DNA of 7,498 nt. Source: Bifidobacterium breve (lineage in GTDB: Bacteria > Bacteroidota > Bacteroidia > Cytophagales > UBA9547). The translations under genes were made by a program, and so were the position numbers. The notes under the pieces are model-generated. The model was not told where the DNA came from, did not search any database, and saw only the letters and a list, made by a program, of their open reading frames with translations. The stretch spans positions 1 to 7,498 of the forward strand of contig CALPQG020000115.1 of the NCBI GenBank assembly GCA_943325655.2. The letters run 5' to 3'. Below are positions 1 through 5,072 of this stretch, one piece after another (position 1 is the first letter of the stretch; every line of letters begins with the position of its first letter).

Positions 1-2
1 AA

Positions 3-389
3 CACCTTGGAACTCGATTAGATTGTATTTTAGCCATGCAATACATGGGGCAAAAACTCAAATGTAACAACAGTCTTGGTTATGTATTTACCAAAGCTGA
101 TTTACTCAAACCCGAACTCAATATTTTGGTTGGTGCGATCTATTTGGGTATTTTACTTGATGAACATGTAGAAAACAATACAATTAGGTTAGATAAAATT
201 GTGCTGCGATACAACAAAGGTTTCTTTACCAAATTCCCCAAAGGAGCCACGAAAGAAATGGTATATAACGCAGCGAATTCCATCAGCCAAAACTATATCA
301 AAAAATTGGCAGGAATTAATTCTGTGCTTGAATTGCTTAATCTAGTGTTGAGTTTTGAGTGTTTAGTTTTGAGTAAAATTAAATATTAA
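3..389 (+). CDS. Lytic transglycosylase-like protein, C-terminal part (5' end outside window)
   Basis: The frame is open to the left edge, so this is the 3' part of a longer gene; the ATG at 36 is probably internal. The visible protein carries a segment typical of the second half of SLT/goose-lysozyme-like folds: a KADLLKPELNI stretch, then GAIYLGILLDEH and LDKIVLRYNKG. These correspond to the 'LLDPexNI..GA.YL..LL' and 'A...YN.G' elements of soluble lytic transglycosylases, which cleave the glycan strand of peptidoglycan. The catalytic glutamate would lie upstream and cannot be checked. The last ~14 codons (from VLSFECLVLS) are encoded by a heptad repeat array and are probably not part of the fold. 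The next gene is also a transglycosylase, so two wall-cutting enzymes sit side by side. I am fairly confident of the fold and less so of activity. Confidence 0.6.
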   Translation, partial: HLGTRLDCILAMQYMGQKLKCNNSLGYVFTKADLLKPELNILVGAIYLGILLDEHVENNTIRLDKIVLRYNKGFFTKFPKGATKEMVYNAANSISQNYIKKLAGINSVLELLNLVLSFECLVLSKIKY

Positions 390-440
390 ACAAATAGATC
401 AATACTAAACATTCAACACTAAAAACTCAACACTAAATAC
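344..440. repeat. Inverted pair of heptad repeat arrays, boundary 1
   Basis: The left arm (344-378) is five units with exact 7-base periodicity: AGTGTTG, AGTTTTG, AGTGTTT, AGTTTTG, AGTAAAA. The right arm (401-440) is AATACTA, AACATTC, AACACTA, AAAACTC, AACACTA, AATAC. Read on the other strand, the left arm has the same ACT(C/A)AA(A/C) consensus as the right arm, so the two can fold into an imperfect stem around the A+T-rich centre 379-400. The left arm overlaps the last codons and stop of the upstream gene. The right arm ends exactly at the ATG at 441 and so forms the ribosome-landing region of the transglycosylase gene. Termination or leader function is inferred only. Confidence 0.85.
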
Positions 441-1061
441 ATGCTTCTCTTTGAAGAAAAAGTTACCCAAAACCGAACGGCATTTATAGCTCGGGTGAAG
501 CAATTGGCCAAAACGTTCAATGCCAATCCCAATTGGTTTATGGCATTGTTTAATTCTGAAACGGGCGGTACTTTTAAGGCTGATACATACAACAGGAGTG
601 GTAGCGGTGCCGTGGGCTTGATTCAGTTTATGCCACGTACAGCACAAGATTTAGGGGCTACCACTTCTTTTTTAGCTTCGCTGTCTAATGTAGCACAATT
701 GGATTGGGTAGAAAAATACATTCGAAGGCAATTAGCCAATATTGGTCTTATGGCCATCAAAGATTATGACGATTTGTATTTGCTTGTTTTCTATCCTGTG
801 GCCGTTGGCAAACCTGATGCTTATACCATTCCATTGTCAGGGATTGGGTACCGCCAAAATGCGGGAATAGATGTCAATAAAGATGGCGTAATCACCGTTG
901 CTGATTTCAAAGCATTTATCAGATCTAAGATTCCAGTTGGGGAATTGAGCGGATTTACCACTCGTTTTCGTTATGGAAAGCAAGTATTTTTCGGTTTGCT
1001 TTCCATAGGAATTATAACGGTAATTTATTTTTATTATAATGCTAAAAAAGCCATTTTTTGA
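441..1061 (+). CDS. Membrane-anchored lytic transglycosylase with EF-hand-like loop
   Basis: This 206-residue SLT-type transglycosylase is predicted to cleave peptidoglycan. The likely catalytic glutamate is Glu40 in the NSETGGTF segment, followed by the family motif GLIQFMP at 59-65. A conserved-looking FYPVAVGKPD segment lies at 117-126. Residues 144-155 (DVNKDGVITVAD) match an EF-hand loop, with acidic or polar ligands at positions 1, 3, 5, 9 and 12, so calcium binding is plausible. Residues 182-199 form one hydrophobic membrane segment followed by a short lysine-bearing tail. There is no N-terminal signal peptide. A lytic enzyme tethered by a C-terminal helix suits a virion membrane (PRD1 P7 is a known membrane-associated phage transglycosylase) or a secretion complex. 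The start at 441 directly follows the repeat array; there is no Shine-Dalgarno sequence. Confidence 0.85.
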   Translation: MLLFEEKVTQNRTAFIARVKQLAKTFNANPNWFMALFNSETGGTFKADTYNRSGSGAVGLIQFMPRTAQDLGATTSFLASLSNVAQLDWVEKYIRRQLANIGLMAIKDYDDLYLLVFYPVAVGKPDAYTIPLSGIGYRQNAGIDVNKDGVITVADFKAFIRSKIPVGELSGFTTRFRYGKQVFFGLLSIGIITVIYFYYNAKKAIF

Positions 1062-1102
1062 GTATTCGAATTGTGCAAATCTAATGTCAATATTCGGTGT
1101 GA

Positions 1103-1133
1103 TTGGTTTATTTATTGGCCTGAAATAAACCAA
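1103..1133. terminator. Perfect 11-bp A+T-rich hairpin after the transglycosylase gene
   Basis: Bases 1103-1113 (TTGGTTTATTT) pair perfectly with 1123-1133 around a 9-nt loop (1114-1122) that contains TTGGCC. It lies 42 bases past the stop codon at 1061. There is no T-run after it, so an intrinsic terminator is possible but not typical. A protein-binding site or origin element is an alternative. Confidence 0.4.
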
Positions 1134-1173
1134 ATAAACACTGTTTGTATTTAGGATGCAATTGCTTGTTTTT

Positions 1174-1195
1174 AAGCACCATTAGTATGGTGTTT
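1174..1195. other. Second hairpin with TAGT tetraloop in the 1062-1272 intergenic region
   Basis: Core arms CACCAT (1177-1182) and ATGGTG (1187-1192) enclose a TAGT loop. They are extended by a G-T wobble and two A-T pairs to 1174/1195, giving 9 bp, with a short T-run at 1193-1196. Together with the hairpin at 1103-1133 this makes the ~210-base gap the only long non-coding stretch in the cassette without heptad arrays. It could be a terminator for the upstream gene or a replication or packaging signal; neither is proven. No consensus promoter was found in the gap. Confidence 0.35.
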
Positions 1196-1272
1196 TAAGG
1201 GTAACAACTTTGGTAATGGTTATAGTTTGAGCGAGTTTTGGGAATCAAAATTCAACAAAAACTCCATTGTTT

Positions 1273-1743
1273 ATGCTCCTAAAATACAAAGCACTCCTAT
1301 CAAAAATTAGCATGGCGGAAACCGCCCTTCCAATTGAAATCAAACAAGCCATTGACGTTTTAAATGGTTTAGCGGAAGACTTAGAAGAAGACGAAAATGA
1401 CCCGGAAGATATTCGTGTTATTCAAAGTGAAATTCGTGCACTAGACGACAAAATCTGTGCACTTATCACTGAAGAATCAGACAATGAAACCGATGAAGAC
1501 GAAACGGAATCAGAACTCAAAGAAGCCATTTTAAGCAAACTTTTTGAATCGGGTAAAACAAAGGTTTTAGCCTCCGAACTCAAAGCCATGAACTACCCCT
1601 TTGACCACCTCACCAAAGGAGAGATCGTTGGCAAATTCAGAATTTCAGAAGTCAAAAAAGCTTTGATGAAACCCTTCTATTTGATTGAAAAACTTGGGTC
1701 TCGAGTACAGGGTACTGAGTACAGAGATGTGAAACATCAATAA
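1273..1743 (+). CDS. Small highly acidic protein, function unknown
   Basis: This is a 156-residue protein from the ATG at 1273. A TTG at 1267 and an ATG at 1312 (MAETALP) are alternative starts. I prefer 1273 because the same 12 bases, TATGCTCCTAAA, also span the beginning of the next gene. I do not recognise the family. The first third is predicted helical; the middle is extremely acidic, with runs such as DLEEDENDPED and ESDNETDEDETESELKE. A more balanced C-terminal part (about residues 90-140) has alternating helices. There is no signal peptide and no membrane segment. The last ~16 residues (LGSRVQGTEYRDVKHQ) come from a heptad repeat array, so the native C-terminus was probably shorter. 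The charge pattern would suit a scaffold, chaperone or DNA mimic, but nothing in the sequence decides this. Confidence 0.65.
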   Translation: MLLKYKALLSKISMAETALPIEIKQAIDVLNGLAEDLEEDENDPEDIRVIQSEIRALDDKICALITEESDNETDEDETESELKEAILSKLFESGKTKVLASELKAMNYPFDHLTKGEIVGKFRISEVKKALMKPFYLIEKLGSRVQGTEYRDVKHQ

Positions 1744-1826
1744 CCTTCTCTGTACTCAAGACACTCTACCCTTTACCCTGTACTCTGTACTCAAGACCCT
1801 GTACCAAAACAACACTCAACACTCAA
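1696..1826. repeat. Inverted pair of heptad arrays, boundary 2, mixing two repeat families
   Basis: The left arm (1696-1730) has five in-phase units: GGGTCTC, GAGTACA, GGGTACT, GAGTACA, GAGATGT. It encodes the C-terminus of the acidic protein. The right arm (1750-1826) is eleven consecutive units in one unbroken 7-base phase: eight of CTGTACT type, one AAAACAA, then two CACTCAA. The motif GAGTACAGAGA (1717-1727) is the exact reverse complement of TCTCTGTACTC (1747-1757), an 11-bp stem. The right arm ends three bases before the ATG at 1830. The CACTCAA units belong to the family used at the other two boundaries. Confidence 0.88.
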
Positions 1827-1829
1827 AAA

Positions 1830-2291
1830 ATGGATATGCTCCTAAATATGCTCAAAGGTTTGGCTACCGACAAAGGGCTGGATTTTGTAATGGCCAGAAT
1901 CCCCAAAAATATTCAAAACTTCATTCATCAAACAGGCATTACCAATAAGCCCAGATTGAAACGACTGTTTGACGGTAAGCCATTGGAATCAGACATCCAC
2001 GAAGTGTCTGAAAATACCCTGGTTTTGCTGGCCCCATACATCATTGAAGCCATAACCCATATCAGTAAAGAAGTGGGCATGCAAGTGGTTTTTTGTTTGG
2101 CTGTTCGTGAGGGTGAAATCACGGTCAAAATTATTCAGGACAATATTGAACCGCTTGAGATTGAAAGCGGCTCTTTCCCTTTTCAATATTTGGTGACCGC
2201 CATTTTAAGCAAAATTGAAGAGGCTAAATGTGAAATTATCACTGAACCTAAAATGATTGTCAATACTCAAAACGAAATAGATCATGAATAG
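1830..2291 (+). CDS. Unrecognised 153-residue cytoplasmic protein
   Basis: I do not recognise this family. The protein is of mixed charge, with a basic N-terminal third (IPKNIQNF, NKPRLKRLFDGKP). A moderately hydrophobic helix at about residues 62-76 (NTLVLLAPYIIEAITHI) is followed by an alternating strand-like region (MQVVFCLAVREGEITVKII). There is no signal peptide, and the hydrophobic stretch is too weak and short for a confident membrane segment. The start is ATG 1830 or ATG 1836; the shared TATGCTCCTAAA lies at 1835-1846. Its stop overlaps the next start by 8 bases (ATGAATAG, 2284-2291), so it is translationally coupled to the DnaA-like protein and probably acts with it. Confidence 0.75.
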   Translation: MDMLLNMLKGLATDKGLDFVMARIPKNIQNFIHQTGITNKPRLKRLFDGKPLESDIHEVSENTLVLLAPYIIEAITHISKEVGMQVVFCLAVREGEITVKIIQDNIEPLEIESGSFPFQYLVTAILSKIEEAKCEIITEPKMIVNTQNEIDHE

Positions 2292-2736
2292 TGATACAAT
2301 AGAGCAAGATCTCATTACCGAAGCAGAAATTACACCAACCGCTATAGCCTCAAATTCTTTCCCTCGTCAATTAGACCGTGATTTTGTCATGGATTGTGTG
2401 GTGAATTCTGTGGCGATTTACTACAATGTCAACAAAAAATGGATTGTAGATTTAAAGAAAAGAGGACAGTTTTCAGAACTGAGGGGAATTTGTTATTTTC
2501 TATTGCACCGACGTCATAGCCCTAATTTTACCTATGAAGTCATGTCGCAATACTTCCATACCTACCCCTCCAAGATTTGTATTTTGCGCCAGAAAGTAGA
2601 GGATAGAATCAAGGCAAAACTGTATCAACTCGACCATCATGTGGGTGTGATTGAATGCAATATCAATGCGGTAATTAAACAATACGAAGCAAATCTTCAA
2701 AACAAAAATGAGAATGAAAACAAAGGCGAGTGTTGA
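2284..2736 (+). CDS. Stand-alone DnaA domain IV-like DNA-binding protein
   Basis: Residues ~34-110 of this 150-residue protein resemble the C-terminal DNA-binding domain of the replication initiator DnaA. There is a helix ending in YYNV, a KKRGQFSELRGICYFLL stretch that parallels DnaA's 'S.KR....RPRQ.AM.LA', then a helix-turn-helix-like part and a final KVEDRI helix matching DnaA 'RKIE.L'. The DnaA signature GRDHTTVxHA is replaced by HTYPSKICIL, so the specific base contacts probably differ. There is no AAA+ ATPase domain, so it cannot itself be an initiator. The N-terminal 30 residues are acidic and probably disordered; the C-terminus is Asn/Lys/Glu-rich. Roles could be DNA binding at a replication or packaging site, or regulation. 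The assignment rests on pattern comparison by eye. It overlaps both neighbours, with about 29 bases shared with the next gene. Confidence 0.7.
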   Translation: MNSDTIEQDLITEAEITPTAIASNSFPRQLDRDFVMDCVVNSVAIYYNVNKKWIVDLKKRGQFSELRGICYFLLHRRHSPNFTYEVMSQYFHTYPSKICILRQKVEDRIKAKLYQLDHHVGVIECNINAVIKQYEANLQNKNENENKGEC

Positions 2737-3607
2737 AATTACCGAGCATCCTTTAGCGGAAAGTGACATTCCTAGCACAAACAATGCAGAATTGGATGAC
2801 ATCACCAAAGTATTGGAAATGGTCAACAATGGACAGGAAGAGGCCGCTATCCAACATGTTATTGATGCTGCCCCTGCACCGCAAAGCTTTGAATTGTCGA
2901 GCATGTTTGAGCCTGTCGTAGAGCGTGAATATGCGACTAATCCCGAAGCACAACTCAATAGAATGAGTGGCAGCAAGGAGCACGCTTCTTTGTCTGCTGC
3001 TCCTGCTATAGAATCAAAAACAGAAGAGGCCGTGCCTCAGAAACCGCTGTTTAATTTCTTCAAAAAACAGGCAATGCCTGAGATGGATATTGAAAATATT
3101 GAACCACCTGTACTTGAAAAGCAAGTACCCACGATGCAGTTTCAGGAACCTATAGATCCGAATTTAACAGCCACACAAAATGTAACAGCGCAAATGGGGG
3201 TTACCACTTCGGAACTCATTTGGAACAATTTTGAACATGGTTTGCCCGAATTAATGGGCTCTTATGTGGTGAAGATTTCGGATGCCGTAGTGGAAGATCC
3301 AATCATTGATGAGGCTACACAATTAGCACTCAAAGAGGATATTGCCAAAAGGAATCAGGAAAACAAAGAACGTTTCATTATTCCAGCATGGTACAAAGAC
3401 CAAATCAAAAAACCTTTACAGGCACTTTGTATTGAAAAAGGAATTGAAACTAGTATTCCTGTTGGCGTACAACTTTGTATTGGTGTGGTCGTATTGCTGG
3501 CCTTGTTTTTAATCCCTACCATTCTTGAAGTTAAAAAGAGCAATGAGCTGTATTTGAAACGATTGGATGCACATTTTGAAGCGTTAAGGAAAGAAGTTAA
3601 GAGTTAA
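2708..3607 (+). CDS. Single-pass membrane protein with long disordered acidic N-terminus
   Basis: This is a 299-residue protein of unrecognised family. Residues 1-~165 are low-complexity, acidic, and rich in Pro, Ala, Glu and Gln, with short motifs such as PLFNFFKKQ. A more ordered part follows (~170-245), including WNNFEHGLPELMGSYVVKI and the basic AWYKDQIKKPLQ. Residues ~252-273 are one clear membrane helix (VGVQLCIGVVVLLALFLIPTIL). The C-terminus is a short charged helix (KKSNELYLKRLDAHFEALRKE), possibly a coiled coil. There is no N-terminal signal peptide. ATG 2708 and ATG 2714 are both possible starts; either overlaps the upstream gene, implying coupled translation. It precedes the ATPase and could be its membrane partner or a minor virion protein. 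The final codons and stop fall inside a heptad array. Confidence 0.78.
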   Translation: MRMKTKASVEITEHPLAESDIPSTNNAELDDITKVLEMVNNGQEEAAIQHVIDAAPAPQSFELSSMFEPVVEREYATNPEAQLNRMSGSKEHASLSAAPAIESKTEEAVPQKPLFNFFKKQAMPEMDIENIEPPVLEKQVPTMQFQEPIDPNLTATQNVTAQMGVTTSELIWNNFEHGLPELMGSYVVKISDAVVEDPIIDEATQLALKEDIAKRNQENKERFIIPAWYKDQIKKPLQALCIEKGIETSIPVGVQLCIGVVVLLALFLIPTILEVKKSNELYLKRLDAHFEALRKEVKS

Positions 3608-3781
3608 GGGTTTAGAGTTAAACAGCATAAAAGGAGTGTTGAGTTATGAGTGTTGAGTTTTTAGTAAAAAAATGAATACTGAATATTTATCACTTTTTAT
3701 ATTTAACTCAACACTTTTTTTTTTAATCACTAAACACTCAACATTCAACTCAACACTCAGCATTCAACACTCAACACTAAC
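3594..3781. repeat. Inverted pair of heptad repeat arrays, boundary 3
   Basis: The left arm begins in the coding sequence: AAGTTAA (3594), GAGTTAA, GGGTTTA, GAGTTAA. Two degenerate units follow, then GTGTTGA (3636), GTTATGA, GTGTTGA, GTTTTTA and GTAAAAA, all in one 7-base phase to 3670. The right arm (3728-3781) is CACTAAA, CACTCAA, CATTCAA, a 5-base unit CTCAA that breaks the phase, CACTCAG, CATTCAA, CACTCAA, CACTAAC. Only AAA separates it from the ATG at 3785. The right-arm consensus is the reverse complement of the GTGTTGA-type units. The stop codon of the membrane protein is part of one repeat unit. Confidence 0.88.
3635..3724 (+). terminator. Terminator-like long-loop stem followed by ten T
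   Basis: AGTGTTGAGTTA (3635-3646) pairs perfectly with TAACTCAACACT (3704-3715), and ten consecutive T (3715-3724) follow. The 57-base loop contains a second repeat copy (3649-3659) that could form a competing stem. The T-run makes this the most terminator-like of the three array boundaries. The loop is longer than usual for intrinsic terminators, so efficiency is uncertain. Confidence 0.45.
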
Positions 3782-3784
3782 AAA

Positions 3785-4717
3785 ATGAGAGAAACCTTCG
3801 TAACCCTTGCCACTGGTCTCATGGGTATTGGTAAAAGCTATATTACCGAACAAATGGTGAGGGCTTATGCCAAGGCTCATCCCAAAAGGTCTATCCTTAT
3901 TTTTGATCCTAATTATGAAGAGTCATGGAATAAATTTCCTGCGATATATTTTGACATCATGGAAATTCAGAAGGCAAAAAAAGAAGAAGCCAAACAGGGA
4001 ATTAGAATTGTCACTCCGTCTGAAAAGAACCTCAAAAAGCTTCCTCCTGGTATTTTTATCATTGCACCCTTTACCATTTACAAAGAGCCGATGAACCAAC
4101 CCCAAATGCTGTTGACCATGGTGACAATTTGCACGAATTACAGGGGAGGAATGTGTTTGTTGGAAGATGTAAACAAATACACCATATCGTTTGAGAAAAC
4201 CGAAATACAGTCTGCTTTTAAAGCCATTCGCCATAGTTCAGTCGATTATATTATTCACTTGCAATCCTTCAACCCCATTCGTCCTGTGATATTTGAAGCC
4301 ACGAGACTTATCAGAATGCATTATGATGGCTTTGATCTTTACAAGATTAAAGAGAAGATCTCCCAGTATTTTACGCTGTGTAGAATTGCACAAATCATCA
4401 TCAATACCAAGTACCGAAAAGGGGAAGAAATCGCGCGTAAATATGTCGATTGGGAAAGGGTACCTCACTTAAATCGTGTAGTCAATGCGTACAAGCGTTT
4501 CTTTATTTGGGTATTTACCAAAGATGAATACATCACCGGCATTGAGAAAGATGATTTCATCTTGGCTTGCAATGACTATTTGACCGAATCCCCAGCCGAA
4601 TACAAAGCGCAATTACAAAAAATCCTATTCCTCCAAAGTAGAAAATCCCCAACACTAGCCGACCATAACCAGGCCCGAGCCAATTGGATTAGGGAGCATT
4701 GGCGGTATTATAGGTAG
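3785..4717 (+). CDS. Zot/HerA-FtsK-like P-loop ATPase, probable phage packaging or extrusion motor
   Basis: This 310-residue protein has the Walker A motif at residues 11-18 (GLMGIGKS), close to the N-terminus. The Walker B motif is at 123-128 (MCLLED), with E127/D128 acidic. A conserved-looking segment RHSSVDYIIHLQSFNPIRP (149-167) follows, where Gln160 sits at a sensor-like position. Then ATRLIRMHYDG (172-182) has candidate arginine fingers. This order matches the Zot/pI morphogenesis ATPases of filamentous phages and the related genome-packaging ATPases of tailless membrane phages, which move DNA or assemble virions at the membrane. Zot/pI proteins usually carry a membrane helix after the ATPase domain; none is visible here. 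The preceding gene encodes a one-helix membrane protein that may substitute. The toxin name attached to Zot families does not imply toxicity. The ATPase call is firm; the exact branch is not. Confidence 0.8.
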   Translation: MRETFVTLATGLMGIGKSYITEQMVRAYAKAHPKRSILIFDPNYEESWNKFPAIYFDIMEIQKAKKEEAKQGIRIVTPSEKNLKKLPPGIFIIAPFTIYKEPMNQPQMLLTMVTICTNYRGGMCLLEDVNKYTISFEKTEIQSAFKAIRHSSVDYIIHLQSFNPIRPVIFEATRLIRMHYDGFDLYKIKEKISQYFTLCRIAQIIINTKYRKGEEIARKYVDWERVPHLNRVVNAYKRFFIWVFTKDEYITGIEKDDFILACNDYLTESPAEYKAQLQKILFLQSRKSPTLADHNQARANWIREHWRYYR

Positions 4718-4807
4718 GGGAGAAGTGTTAAATTATTGGATTATAAATCGGTAATTTCATTTCAGAAGTCAAATTATAGACTTGACTATTATTGAGTAAA
4801 GCTTGTA

Positions 4808-5023
4808 TTGGCAAATGTAGCAAGTTTGAATACCGAATTCATAAAATTTAAAATTCCTCAAGTTGATCGTTTGTTGAAATTTAAAGCAATTGCCATTAGC
4901 GAACTAAAAGCAGTTCTTAAAATCCATCAAATAAAAAAGAGGAGAAATAATCGAATTTTAAAAAGTATCCAAGAAAACCTAAATGGGAGTGATTTAAAAC
5001 CGTTTAGTAACCTTAACGAATGA
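4808..5023 (+). CDS. Doubtful small basic ORF in the 4718-5037 gap
   Basis: This frame of 71 codons has no ATG; the first usable start is TTG at 4808, after a stop at 4793-4795. The product is basic and probably helical (LLKFKAIAISELKAVLKIHQIKKRRNNRILKSIQ). I do not recognise it. It may be a decayed gene tail, a genuine small protein, or chance coding. Apart from it, the ~320-base stretch between the ATPase gene and the promoter at 5038 holds only A+T-rich sequence and a weak 5-bp inverted repeat near 4767-4785. Confidence 0.25.
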   Translation: MANVASLNTEFIKFKIPQVDRLLKFKAIAISELKAVLKIHQIKKRRNNRILKSIQENLNGSDLKPFSNLNE

Positions 5024-5037
5024 TTTTTAATGCTAAA

Positions 5038-5068
5038 TTTTGTGGTTTTTGAAATATAGTTATATTTG
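5038..5068 (+). promoter_or_regulatory. Bacteroidota-type promoter reading into the hsdM remnant
   Basis: TTTTG at 5038-5042 (the -33 element) and TATATTTG at 5061-5068 (matching the -7 consensus TAnnTTTG) are separated by 18 bases, close to the usual 19. No start codon in a sensible frame follows. The next bases are already the interior of hsdM, so the promoter appears to have been cut off from its original gene. Confidence 0.5.
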
Positions 5069-5072
5069 TAAG

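Noticed and set aside
344..440. CRISPR-like array
   Set aside because: Units are 7 bases with no spacers, no 25-40 base repeats and no cas genes nearby.
856..900. Dockerin module in the transglycosylase
   Set aside because: Only one calcium-binding loop is present; dockerins carry two duplicated segments.
405..1133. Minus-strand frames of 80 and 98 codons opposite the transglycosylase
   Set aside because: The plus strand encodes a clear SLT domain; the antisense frames show no family pattern.
1174..1198. dif-like XerC/XerD recombination site
   Set aside because: The inverted repeat is a tight tetraloop hairpin, not two 11-bp arms with a 6-bp centre, and it does not match the dif pattern.
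2500..2983. Minus-strand frames of 158 and 76 codons with hydrophobic runs
   Set aside because: They lie wholly opposite two overlapping + strand genes with recognisable protein features and have no leader or neighbours on that strand.
3785..4717. Zonula occludens toxin
   Set aside because: The resemblance is to the ATPase part of Zot, a phage morphogenesis protein; no toxin peptide or membrane-periplasmic C-terminal part is present.
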